Shown: positions 1 through 9,249 of the stretch, piece after piece
How positions within the stretch are numbered: position 1 is the first letter of the stretch
Layout: the number at the start of each line of letters is the position of its first letter
NCBI GenBank assembly: GCA_949358305.1
Contig: OX442324.1
Location: 8,653,601-8,717,600 of the forward strand
Direction: 5' to 3'
Length of the DNA: 64,000 nt
From: Strigamia acuminata
Taxonomy: Eukaryota > Arthropoda > Chilopoda > Geophilomorpha > Linotaeniidae
Translations under genes and position numbers: made by a program
The notes under the pieces: model-generated
Database searches by the model: none
What the model was told of the DNA's origin: nothing
Seen by the model: only the letters and a program-made list of their open reading frames with translations

Positions 1-594
1 GGAATTGAAAGATGACACGCGGAATTAAACACGCGATATGACCATGAACATACTCAACATGCGTAAATCAATGGCATGGAGTCAATACTGTGAGCAAACA
101 CAGGAGAAAGGATGCCAAATGCTCCGGCCAGTTAAGGCTCTTACTAAGCTCATGGTCTTGTACCTTCTGATTGAATCTGCCTTGAAACAGCTCTGAAGTA
201 AACTTGGGCCAGATCCAATACAGAATTAGAGGTAAAGCCAATGAGGTGATCAAATCCGAGCCAATCAAACGCGTTGGTGAATAATTAACGCGATGACTAA
301 GCGTGAGTAACTCTAACATTTAAATCAGGATGGATAAACTAAGTGAAATCAGGAGGGGTAACAGTGGGAAATACCTAACTTAGACCAGTCAGATGTGGCT
401 GAATTGAGCCACTCCAGACTGAGTCAAAGGATGAAAATGAATACAAAATGAGGTGAAAAGGTAGGAAAACTCAAATATTAAGTTTAAGGATTTATTAAGA
501 GTTTAAACAAAACAATGGTTAGGAACACACGGAAAACGCATAGAAACACAACAATTTAACAGGATTGCAAAGCGCGTTAATGCCGGGCCGTGAC
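1..594 (+). repeat. LTR (3' part), interrupted by Copia-1
   Basis: This stretch is the inverted copy of 56167 to about 56757. The right end reads gccgggccgtgac, and its last base lies beyond Copia-1 at 7454. The matching copy begins TGTCACGGCCCGGC at 56167. Copia-1 inserted 1 base before the LTR end, using gtgac (590-594) as target. Beyond the LTR (7455 on) BEL integrase sequence resumes, so this LTR lies inside the BEL element. The window starts inside it, so whether it is a solo LTR or one end of a longer element cannot be seen. It carries no protein-coding sequence; the short reading frames are chance. Confidence 0.8.
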
Positions 595-1027
595 TATTAG
601 TATGCGATTAATTATTTTGTCCGTTTCCCCATGCATTTCTGGATAGGCATGGCAGATATGTGTGTTGGCATCCTTTGGATACCCGTGTAGCGCATATTAA
701 TGCTACTCTTATGTGTTAACACACATATTCTATGTTTCTTGTGTCGTCTGCTTGAGAGAGCGATAAATGTTGTTTTCCGTGTTGTTTATCGGTTAATTAT
801 GCCTAGGTTAACAATTACTTATATTGTAAAGAACAAATCAATGCTTGTTGCTATTGATTTGTCCTATTGTCATATTTTGTACGGTTTGAGACCAATTAGC
901 CTCAAACCCAGTTGCTTTTATGCTTTCATGTGATTAAAACATGGCGGGCGCGAAGTGCGAGCTCCCCGCACATTTTAAGCTGGTTTCAACTCCTTTCCGA
1001 TGTTTCCTGGCCTCCACGGACTTATCA
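595..1027 (+). repeat. Copia-1 5' LTR
   Basis: A 433-bp terminal repeat running from TATTAGTATGCG to CGGACTTATCA. It matches 7016-7448 without visible difference. The start is TA rather than the usual TG, but a diverged relative at 58947 starts TGTTAGTAT, so the boundary is supported and the second base has changed. The 77-codon reading frame at 700-933 is repeated in both LTRs and shows no known domain. Confidence 0.95.
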
Positions 1028-1029
1028 AA

Positions 1030-1041
1030 TGGTAGCAGAGG
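1030..1041 (+). promoter_or_regulatory. Copia-1 primer binding site (initiator tRNA-Met)
   Basis: TGGTAGCAGAGG is complementary to the 3' end of eukaryotic initiator tRNA-Met (CCTCTGCTACCA) and lies two bases after the 5' LTR. It primes minus-strand DNA synthesis. The match stops after 12 bases, shorter than in Copia-A. Confidence 0.9.
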
Positions 1042-2186
1042 TCTCACGATCGGGCCAACAGGTTATTGACGAGTTCGTGAGGTTTTTCGGGCGAAAACGA
1101 ACGTTGGAAGTTCGTCGCAGATCGTCGCCGAGACGTATCGCCGAAAACCGGAATTTTTCGCGAAGGACAGCCGTGACGACGTGTGCGGACAATTCTACAG
1201 TGAATTTGGAGCAAAACGGTGTAAGGAACATTGCATTTCGTTTATTTTTCGCCGATATAACCGAGTTTTTCTCGGGCGGCGCCATTTTTGTTTGCGAAGT
1301 TAGCGTGTCTACGAGTGTGTACGGAACGACACACGCACGCCCAACGTTTCGACGAACGAATACGTCGATTAGCCGCCGCATTTGGTGTCTTTCCAGCGTG
1401 GGAACGTCTGGAAACCGTCATTTTGCGAAGAAATCGTCGCGAATCGACGATTGTTGCACCGGCAGCCATTTTCGTTGGATTTTTCGTCAAGAACGACGAG
1501 ATTCAACTCGCGGATTTAATCCGGCGATCACCGAGAAGTCCTGCACACGATAAGCGTGTGTGCAGGCGGTTATTTCCGTGCTTCGCATCCAGGAAAGCGG
1601 GTACGAAGGCGTGGACGTACGCAACATCGATTTTGGCCGATACACGGAAGTGTGTACGCGGTCTGCACGTCAGCCCAGTTCCGTGCGAAGACAACGTGAA
1701 GCCGACGTTTACTGCAACGTGGGAACCAATTACGACGCAAGGATCCCGTAATTGGCCAACTTCACATCTGAAAAGTGTATTTTAGTTGCTATTTTCGTGA
1801 AACTCTGTTAATTCTTAAGGTTTTTGTTTTGGGGTCCTTTTGTTTATTCTGCACCCTTTAGGCAGTCGCCTACGTGCAGTCTCATTCCGGTCTGGGCTTG
1901 TCCGTGGCCAACTAGTCGTCCCGCGGCCCCCAGGTGGGTCGGTCCGAAGCTAGTAGGGCGACCAGATTCGGGTTTTTCACCTCACTTATTGAGGTGCCCA
2001 AAGGGAAGTTTGTGATTGTTTCGCCTTCAATTTTTGGGGGTGTTTTCGCTTCTCTGCACGGCATATTCACCGGAATTGTGAATATTAGTGTGTGTTTTCA
2101 TCAAATTGGTGAAATTTTCGAGTGTTTTTCGCCGAAATTTGTGAATTTTGTGATTTGTGCATCGATTTTTCACCAAATTCTTCACC
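1042..2186 (+). other. Copia-1 5' leader, no gene
   Basis: An untranslated leader of about 1.1 kb between primer site and polyprotein start. It is rich in CG-containing words up to about 1760 and holds several overlapping open frames on both strands. None has a recognisable motif, and they overlap one another in different frames as chance frames do. The leader probably carries packaging signals, but none can be named. Confidence 0.6.
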
Positions 2187-5100
2187 ATGTCGAATTGGGA
2201 CCGACATGATGATTACAAGGATGTACGCAAACTGGACGGCTCCAATTATCCCACCTGGAGCATGCAGATCCAGCTTTTGCTTCAATCATACAGTGTTTGG
2301 GGACATGTGACCGGCAAAATCAAGGAACCGCCTGCTGGATCGCCGGCAAAGGAAATTCGTGACTACGAAAAGGGCGAAGAAAAAGCCCGCTCCACCATTT
2401 GTCTGGCTTGCAACGAACCACAGCAAGTCGTGGCTGTGGCCCACCCAACCGCGAAGGGTGTGTGGGAAGCGCTGAAAGCGGCTTACCAGCCGACCACGCG
2501 CGCACGCAAAGCCCGACTCCGGCGGGAATTCCTCGATATGCGTCTACGGGAGGATGAAGAGATGGTCGTCTTTACTTCCCGTGTCGACCGGAAAGTTACA
2601 CAACTCGCCGACGTGAAGATTGTGGTCTCGGTTGAGTTCCACGCTTTCCAGTACTTGGACCTTTTGCCGCCCCAATTCGAGCCAGTCAAACAGACAGTGT
2701 ATCACTGGCCCGACCCGGAATTTACGGCCGCTGCCGTGAAAGAAAGACTTTTAGGCGAGTATAATCGCCTTTACGAGAAGGGGGACGAATTTGGAGTGCC
2801 CAACCCGACACCGTTGGAAAACACTGGAGCCTTCTTTGGCGGAGGCAGTGGTCAACGTGGACGCGGCGGAACCGCGCCCAGTTCCCCACGTGTGTGTTTT
2901 ACCTGCGGTGGGACAGGCCATTTTTCCCGCGACTGCCCTTCTCCACCTAAACAGCAACTTACTGGAAGAGGCGGATCAACAGGACAGTTTAGGGGCAATC
3001 CACGAGGAAAATCACGTGGAAAAGGCCGGCAAAAGGCCGCCGTCACCCAAATGAATATTTTTGATGACGTCCCCATCTCTTACTTCTCCGCAGCGATTTC
3101 GAATCAAGAGCAACCTCCTGTCGTATCGCTGGTGTCACATGCGAACTTTGATTCGCAATGGTACGTCGATACAGGAGCGACAGACCATTTCTCGTTCAAC
3201 AAGTCCTGGTTCTCCGACTTCAAACCATTAACTGGTTACAGCGTCCAGCAGGGCGAAGGAAAGTCGAAAATCGAGGGCATCGGGACTGTGACATTAATAT
3301 CTTTTTATGGACAAAAGAAACGGGAATTACAATTGAAAAATGTCTTCTACGCTCCAAACTTCAGAAAGAATCTGATTTCATTAGGTCGTGCAGATGAAGC
3401 TGGGGCTACCACATTTGTAAAGAATGGAAAAATGTCCATTTTTCATGACAGTATTGATGCGCCTTCTATCACTGCGACACGTACGAGTGATAGAATGTAT
3501 AAAGTCAATTGTCAAGTGAATACTGCACACATTGTTAACGCTGCTGCATTACCTGCGCAACAGAATGCGGCGGTGGAGCCTAGTCCACCTTTAAAGGGTG
3601 AAGAAATTGTTAATTCATTACTAACTCATTTAGATTTTAAGACTGCATTAACCCAAAATTTGAGTAAGACAGGGAAACCTGCAATTGCGAATAAGGGGCA
3701 AGTGACTGCTGCGAACAATGCGCCAGCGATCGTTGCGAATAATGCGAGTCCGAAACAGAAATTGAACGTTTTGAATAACACACACACTGGCCTGGTAGTC
3801 AACAATGGGAATAAATCAAAGACTGCGAAGATTTCCAAACAAGGTGTGCAAAACAGTTTGAAAGATAATGGTGGGAATAAGGCTCTTATTAAGCCTGACA
3901 AACCTCAAACGATGGATGTTTGGCATTCACGTTTTGGGCACCTTAATGCGAAAGGGATTGCATTGTTGGAGAAATCCGATGAAGTATTTGGGCTGAAACT
4001 TTCCAACAATGAATTGTCGGCTTGCGATGCTTGTTCGAGGGCGAAAAGCACACGTGCAAGCTTTCCTCCCATTATTAATATCTCCACTAAAGGGATTTTG
4101 GAAATTGTTCACTTAGATGTTTGGGGGCCCTCACCGGTTAAGAGCATTGGTGGGGCATTTTATTACCTAATTATGGTTGATGATTTCTCCCGACTGATGT
4201 GGATTATCATCATGAAAACGAAAGATGAAGTTTTGGGTCATTTCAAGAAGTGGTTGACGGAAATTGAACGGCTTACTTCTAAAAAGGTCAAAGCCATTAA
4301 AACTGACAATGGTGGGGAATTCATATCGAAACAATGGAATGCTTATACTGACAGCATTGGGTTGAAATGTATGAGGACGAATACATACAGCCCCGAGATG
4401 AATTCGGTTGCTGAGCGAGCGAACCGCACCATTCTTAATGGAATCCGGGCTTTTCTTTTTGAGAATAATTTTTCCCCAACTTTGTGGGCAGAACTTGCAG
4501 TTTCTGTCGTTTATTTGAAAAATCGATTCCCACACACGGGATTAGGAGGGAAAACACCTTACAATGTGTTTTACAATAAGAAATTGTCCCTGCGTCATGT
4601 CAAATGCATTGGGGCATTGACATATGTCCACATTCCTTCCCAGACAAGGGGTGGGAAATTGAAAGAAAGGGCGTGGGCAGGGGCATTAATTGGTTATGCG
4701 GCTTCCACCCGTGGGTATCGAATTTGGGACCCGAAACGGAACCAAGTGTTCCTCTCGAAACATGTCAAAATATTGGAACAGAATTTTTGGTATGAAAATT
4801 TGAAAATTCCTCCCTCGAGCCCCTCATATTTCGACAGCGTGTCTGATTCTTCAAACGAGGATGGCTCCTCGTCAGACGACGACAGCGTTCATGGTGGCCC
4901 CCTACCGGAAGCAGTGGTTCCCCCACCCCCAATTCAGGAACCTGCGCCCGAAAAGGCACCTGAACAAGTTGAGAACGCTGGTGTCGTGGAAGATGTCATC
5001 GAGGATATAGTGCAAGATGTCCTTAGAGATGCAAATGTTGATGAAATTGGTGGGGCAAAGGGGGACGATGAGAATTTCTTCAGTATTTACCCCGATGACG

Positions 5101-6998
5101 AGGATGAAATTGAGGATCCTGATGCGAGTCCTCAACTATCCCCCCGAACGTCACCTACACCTGTGCGTCGTAATCCCCCACGAAAAGGAAAGGATACAGG
5201 GGAACGCACAGTTCCAGCTGGTGGGTTATTGCCGTTGGACATGTCTAAATGGCAAAGACGGCAGTCTGTGCGAAAATCAGGCGCAACGGCTGGACAGGTT
5301 GATGTTTATTACATTTCACCAAAGCATGACAGAATTCGAAGTCGTGTTGAAGTTGTGCGGTGGTGTCGGGACGAGGGATACGAGTATATCTCGGAATTGT
5401 TCAACTTCAAAGACATCAATGTCGGTTTTGCTGGTTGCTGCTCTGTAGAGCCTGACACCTACGAAGAGGCTGTGACAGGTGTTGGGAAACCTGATTGGGA
5501 AAGGGCAATGGAGGACGAAATCGACATCTTTAAAGAACGAGAGGTGTATGTCGAGGTTGACAAAAGTGAAGTCAAGGATAAAACCTTGCTAGGATCAAAG
5601 TGGATTTATAAACTCAAAAGGGATCATACGGGTGCGATTAGCAGATATCGTGCTCGTCTTGTTGCACAAGGGTTCAAGCAGAAGCCCGGCATTGACTTTA
5701 CGGAGGTCTTCTCCCCCGTAGTCAACTTTGTGATGGTCATGATGTTCTTTTGTACTCTTGTAGTATTAAGGAGCTGGCGTGACTTACACCTTGACATCAA
5801 GGCCGCATATCTATATGGGGACCTCGATGAGGTGCAGTACATCAACATCCCCAAGGGATATCGAACACCTGAAAACCAACACAAATGTTGGGAGTTGAGA
5901 AAATCTCTCTATGGGCTTCATCAGTCTGGTCGTATGTGGTACCAGCGCTTACACGACCAGCTGATTGAAATAGGTTTTGAACCGGTTTTGGGTCTTAACT
6001 GTGTGTATAGCTTGGGTTCGGACGCCATACTCATCTTTTACGTCGACGATATTGTATTATTTTCGAGGGATGAGTTGGCAGAAGAGTGCGTTTTAGAATG
6101 GATTCAACAATCCTTTGAGATTGTCAATTTGGGCCCCGTCACCCTTTTATTAGGGATTGAGTTTTGTAGGGACGGGGGGAATATCCTCATTCATCAACGC
6201 ACCTATATTGCGAAGCTCTGCAAGCAATACGGTATTGACCCATCTCACCGTGTTAGAGTGCCTGGCACGCCCGGCACTATGATCCAAAAAGTCCAAACGG
6301 GAGAACGTGTTAATTCGAGTTTTCCATATCGGTCTCTTGTCGGAAGTTTGCTCTTCATCGCAAGTCGCACAAGACCCGATATCTTGTTTTCTGTAATTGT
6401 ATTGTCTCAATACAACGAGACTCACTCGACACGACACGTAAACATGCTGCTTCAAGTGTTGCGTTACCTGGCTAATACGCCGAATTTCTCCATTAATCTT
6501 GGGAACTGTCAAAGTGACAAGTTAACTGTTTACACAGATGCGTCTTACGCGCTGGACCAAGACAAGCGCCGAAGTTTTGGCGGGCACATTATCTATCTGG
6601 GTGGTGTCCCCGTCTCCTGGAACTGCCATAAGCAGACCATTACCGCTCTTTCCATTATGGAAAGCGAATTCTTGGCGGTTGTGGACGGTGTGAAGGAGAT
6701 AATTTGGTTAGAACGCATATTTGACGCGGAAGTGATGATTGACGGGTTTGACCGGGAAATACCATGTGTTTATGCCGATTCGATGCCTGCGATTCAATAT
6801 GCGAAAAACCGCATAGAAAATCGCGCAAACAAACACATAGACGTGAAATTGCATTTCTTGCGCGACTGGTTCGAGAAAGGTGTTTTTCGAATCAGGCACA
6901 TCCCAGGGACCCTCAACGTCGCGGACATTATGACAAAGTGGTTGTCCCGCGCAAAATTGGACGCGTTGTGCGAGCACATTTTTGTCGCGACAAATTGA
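2187..6998 (+). CDS. Copia-1 gag-pol polyprotein
   Basis: A single open frame of about 1603 residues that makes the capsid and all enzymes for copia transposition. I chose the ATG at 2187 because its context is CACCATG; the frame stays open ten codons upstream to 2157. In order: a gag domain (from residue 1); CCHC knuckle CFTCGGTGHFSRDC (about 236); aspartic protease WYVDTGATDHF (about 325); an Asn/Lys-rich linker; GAG-pre-integrase DVWHSRFGHL (about 577); integrase core with HLDVWGP, KTDNGGEF and VAERANRT (about 640-740); an acidic linker; RT with YVDDIVLFS (about 1284); and RNase H with YTDAS, SIMESEFLA and ADIMTKWL (1449-1575). Length and order are normal for copia. Nothing is missing or broken. 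Confidence 0.95.
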   Translation: MSNWDRHDDYKDVRKLDGSNYPTWSMQIQLLLQSYSVWGHVTGKIKEPPAGSPAKEIRDYEKGEEKARSTICLACNEPQQVVAVAHPTAKGVWEALKAAYQPTTRARKARLRREFLDMRLREDEEMVVFTSRVDRKVTQLADVKIVVSVEFHAFQYLDLLPPQFEPVKQTVYHWPDPEFTAAAVKERLLGEYNRLYEKGDEFGVPNPTPLENTGAFFGGGSGQRGRGGTAPSSPRVCFTCGGTGHFSRDCPSPPKQQLTGRGGSTGQFRGNPRGKSRGKGRQKAAVTQMNIFDDVPISYFSAAISNQEQPPVVSLVSHANFDSQWYVDTGATDHFSFNKSWFSDFKPLTGYSVQQGEGKSKIEGIGTVTLISFYGQKKRELQLKNVFYAPNFRKNLISLGRADEAGATTFVKNGKMSIFHDSIDAPSITATRTSDRMYKVNCQVNTAHIVNAAALPAQQNAAVEPSPPLKGEEIVNSLLTHLDFKTALTQNLSKTGKPAIANKGQVTAANNAPAIVANNASPKQKLNVLNNTHTGLVVNNGNKSKTAKISKQGVQNSLKDNGGNKALIKPDKPQTMDVWHSRFGHLNAKGIALLEKSDEVFGLKLSNNELSACDACSRAKSTRASFPPIINISTKGILEIVHLDVWGPSPVKSIGGAFYYLIMVDDFSRLMWIIIMKTKDEVLGHFKKWLTEIERLTSKKVKAIKTDNGGEFISKQWNAYTDSIGLKCMRTNTYSPEMNSVAERANRTILNGIRAFLFENNFSPTLWAELAVSVVYLKNRFPHTGLGGKTPYNVFYNKKLSLRHVKCIGALTYVHIPSQTRGGKLKERAWAGALIGYAASTRGYRIWDPKRNQVFLSKHVKILEQNFWYENLKIPPSSPSYFDSVSDSSNEDGSSSDDDSVHGGPLPEAVVPPPPIQEPAPEKAPEQVENAGVVEDVIEDIVQDVLRDANVDEIGGAKGDDENFFSIYPDDEDEIEDPDASPQLSPRTSPTPVRRNPPRKGKDTGERTVPAGGLLPLDMSKWQRRQSVRKSGATAGQVDVYYISPKHDRIRSRVEVVRWCRDEGYEYISELFNFKDINVGFAGCCSVEPDTYEEAVTGVGKPDWERAMEDEIDIFKEREVYVEVDKSEVKDKTLLGSKWIYKLKRDHTGAISRYRARLVAQGFKQKPGIDFTEVFSPVVNFVMVMMFFCTLVVLRSWRDLHLDIKAAYLYGDLDEVQYINIPKGYRTPENQHKCWELRKSLYGLHQSGRMWYQRLHDQLIEIGFEPVLGLNCVYSLGSDAILIFYVDDIVLFSRDELAEECVLEWIQQSFEIVNLGPVTLLLGIEFCRDGGNILIHQRTYIAKLCKQYGIDPSHRVRVPGTPGTMIQKVQTGERVNSSFPYRSLVGSLLFIASRTRPDILFSVIVLSQYNETHSTRHVNMLLQVLRYLANTPNFSINLGNCQSDKLTVYTDASYALDQDKRRSFGGHIIYLGGVPVSWNCHKQTITALSIMESEFLAVVDGVKEIIWLERIFDAEVMIDGFDREIPCVYADSMPAIQYAKNRIENRANKHIDVKLHFLRDWFEKGVFRIRHIPGTLNVADIMTKWLSRAKLDALCEHIFVATN

Positions 6999-7002
6999 TT
7001 AA

Positions 7003-7015
7003 TCGAAGGGGGATT
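7003..7015 (+). promoter_or_regulatory. Copia-1 polypurine tract
   Basis: The purine-rich run tcgaagggggatt lies directly before the 3' LTR, where plus-strand DNA synthesis starts. The same core (gaaggggga) precedes the 3' LTRs of Copia-A and Copia-D on the other strand. Confidence 0.8.
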
Positions 7016-7448
7016 TATTAGTATGCGATTAATTATTTTGTCCGTTTCCCCATGCATTTCTGGATAGGCATGGCAGATATGTGTGTTGGCATCCTTTGGA
7101 TACCCGTGTAGCGCATATTAATGCTACTCTTATGTGTTAACACACATATTCTATGTTTCTTGTGTCGTCTGCTTGAGAGAGCGATAAATGTTGTTTTCCG
7201 TGTTGTTTATCGGTTAATTATGCCTAGGTTAACAATTACTTATATTGTAAAGAACAAATCAATGCTTGTTGCTATTGATTTGTCCTATTGTCATATTTTG
7301 TACGGTTTGAGACCAATTAGCCTCAAACCCAGTTGCTTTTATGCTTTCATGTGATTAAAACATGGCGGGCGCGAAGTGCGAGCTCCCCGCACATTTTAAG
7401 CTGGTTTCAACTCCTTTCCGATGTTTCCTGGCCTCCACGGACTTATCA
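7016..7448 (+). repeat. Copia-1 3' LTR
   Basis: A 433-bp copy of 595-1027 with no visible difference. It is followed by the target duplication gtgac at 7449-7453. Confidence 0.95.
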
Positions 7449-7453
7449 GTGAC

Positions 7454-7884
7454 AAGCTCCTTTCTGGTGGTATTTTCTAGTTCGAGTCGTCGCTGACGGT
7501 GGTCCGGGAGAGCAATCATTCTCTTCGTCATTAAAAAATGAGCCGGTGTCAGAGGTGGTTTCTCTGATGGGTCGTCTGATACGTAAGTGAGGGGGCGTGA
7601 GTTGACATTGACTTCAATTCTCACGAGTGTCGAAAGTAATTGTTTGAAATTGAGGCTGGAATTTCCCAAAATTTTCTTCAAACTCAGCTTCACGGTTTTT
7701 ACCAACCGCTCCCAAAATCCCCCCCACCAAGGGGCGAGTTCCACGATGTATCGCCAATCAATGTTATTGGTGGTGAGATGATTCTGAAACGGAGTCTGCA
7801 TTATCGAGTCGTAGAGAAGTTTCAAATTCTTTTTGGCGCGCTTGAAAGTCTTCGCATTGTCGGACATAATTATTCGGGGAAGTC
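7454..7884 (-). pseudogene. BEL/Pao integrase core, C-terminal part (host element)
   Basis: Read on the minus strand from 7884 this continues the integrase interrupted at 18139. It starts LPRIIMSDNAKTFK and includes the BEL-type signature ELAPWWGGFWERLVKTVK, then NVNSRPLTYVSDD and LTPAHFLM. These are hallmarks of the BEL/Pao rve domain and the region after it. It is cut at 7454/7455 by the LTR at the left of the window, so the C-terminus and 3' LTR lie outside. The piece itself has no stop. The whole gene is dead because of the insertions. Confidence 0.9.
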
Positions 7885-8356
7885 TGTAGCAGAGGAGTGC
7901 GCTCACAGTATGAAATACTGTGTGTGGAAGCGAATTTAAATGCCGAAACACGGCTAACATGAGCGCAATGACGTGCGCGCACCTCCAGCGCTTGAAAATG
8001 GTGGAAAATAAAGTCACTGCACTCTAAAGTGCTCATATGTGACAAACACAATGTAAAAATAAACTAAATGTTTAATAAAAACGAAAATGCTTACATAATT
8101 TGGTCCATTTAGGTGGAGAAAATACATGAGTGCTTGCTGGCATGCAAGCGGCCATTGTGATTGTGAAAAACATACATGCACACCATCTGGTGTTAATAAT
8201 AAGTAATACAAAAGCAAACAGTATATAGGCAGCATTATGCCCAATGTTAAATAATGAAAAGAAGTCTAAATAAATACACTAAGCTGCATAATGCAGTAAT
8301 ACATTAAGAAACACACGTAATGGATACGGAGGACTATTTGGTATTGGAAAACAACA
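7885..8356 (-). repeat. Copia-D 3' LTR
   Basis: A 472-bp repeat beginning (plus strand) tgtagcagaggagtg and ending ggaaaacaaca. On the element's strand it starts TGTTGTTTTCC and ends CCTCTGCTACA, the standard TG...CA. It is nearly identical to 17667-18138 and clearly related to the Copia-A LTRs. Confidence 0.95.
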
Positions 8357-8565
8357 ATTTCCCCCTTCAATGGCAAATAGCCGCAAAAATAAAGAATAAG
8401 TTAGGGAAAAACTTTAAATGTAACTTTACAATATAAGGAATAATAAGGGAAAACAATAATTCGAATCATCGAGCCGGGTACTGTTATAATTGTCGCTACG
8501 GAAGCCCGAAAATTCCCACTGGAACTCGATGATCCTCACATTCGGGTAAAACTAAATTAAGAATG
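8357..8565 (-). other. Copia-D polypurine tract and 3' untranslated region
   Basis: On the minus strand the purine tract gaagggggaaat (8357-8368) directly precedes the 3' LTR. Upstream of it (8467-8546) lies a block shared with Copia-A (38186-38268) and Copia-F (23755-23847), containing gccgggtactgt, gaagcccgaaaattcc and ctcgatgatcctca. Complementary pieces such as cccgaa and ttcggg suggest a folded RNA. No protein is encoded. Confidence 0.65.
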
Positions 8566-9249
8566 TCACGATAGGTTGAAATTAAAGATCCGAGAAATTA
8601 GCAGTCGGAGTTGCGCTGAACTTAACCATTTGGTGAAAATATCTGCTACGTTCATTGGTCCGGGGATTTTGCGCAGATCAAATGCGCCATTCGTGTACCA
8701 TTCCCGTAACCAATGATACTTCACTCGGATATGTTTCGTTTTACTATTCTCCACGTCATTTGATGTGAATTGGATGGAGGATAGCGCATCGGAGAACACT
8801 ATTGGTCGTGATGATCGGTTCAACATCGGAACGGAACTGTAGACGTAGTCCAGCCAATAAAGTTCCCTGACGCAATCAACGAGGGCTACGAATTCTGCCT
8901 ACATCGTTGAGCACGCCACACTGGTTTGTTTACGACAACTCCACCTGATGGGGACATTTCCAATATAGGTAATATATCCACCGAAACTTAATGACGTGGT
9001 AATGTCCGTGGCCCAGGATGCGTCGGTATATCCCCAAAGCTGTCCACTAGCGCAGTTTGAAAGTTCAATAGCATAATCAACGGTATTTCCCACATAGCGC
9101 ACAACTTGCATTAAAGCTTTAATGTGGGTGTGATTGTAGCAGTTGTTGAACTGGGATAACAATATCACCGAAAATAATATGTTGGGTCGTGTCCTCGACG
9201 CGAGGAAGAGAAGAGAGCCAATTAACGAACGATAAGGAAATTCAGGCAT
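8566..9249 (-). pseudogene. Copia-D RT-end and RNase H remnant
   Basis: This is the C-terminal part of the polyprotein, from FPYRSLIGSLLFLASRTRP through YTDASWATD and VFSDALSSIQFTSND to NVADIFTKWLSSAQL. An in-frame TAG lies at about 8900, where intact relatives have the catalytic glutamate of STMEAEF. The upstream end at 9249 is fused to Copia-C, with the RT catalytic domain lost. It is over 85% like Copia-A by eye. Confidence 0.9.

Larger units (their letters stand above)
595..7448 (+). mobile_element. Copia-1, intact Ty1/copia retrotransposon
   Basis: A full-length 6854-bp element: two 433-bp LTRs, an initiator tRNA-Met primer site, a 1.1-kb leader, one uninterrupted polyprotein and a purine tract. 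The 5-bp duplication gtgac flanks it at 590-594 and 7449-7453. I see no difference between the two LTRs at a constant offset of 6421, so the insertion is very recent. It is the only copia here on the plus strand. It sits in an LTR that sits in the BEL integrase. It could be autonomous: all catalytic motifs are present and no stop or frameshift is seen. Confidence 0.95.

Noticed and set aside
700-933. 77-codon frame, repeated at 7121-7354
   Set aside because: It lies wholly within both copies of the Copia-1 LTR, has no domain, and its identity only reflects LTR identity.
912-1785. Overlapping frames in the Copia-1 leader
   Set aside because: They overlap in several phases and both strands, start inside the LTR, and show no motif. 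High CG content in the leader makes long chance frames likely.
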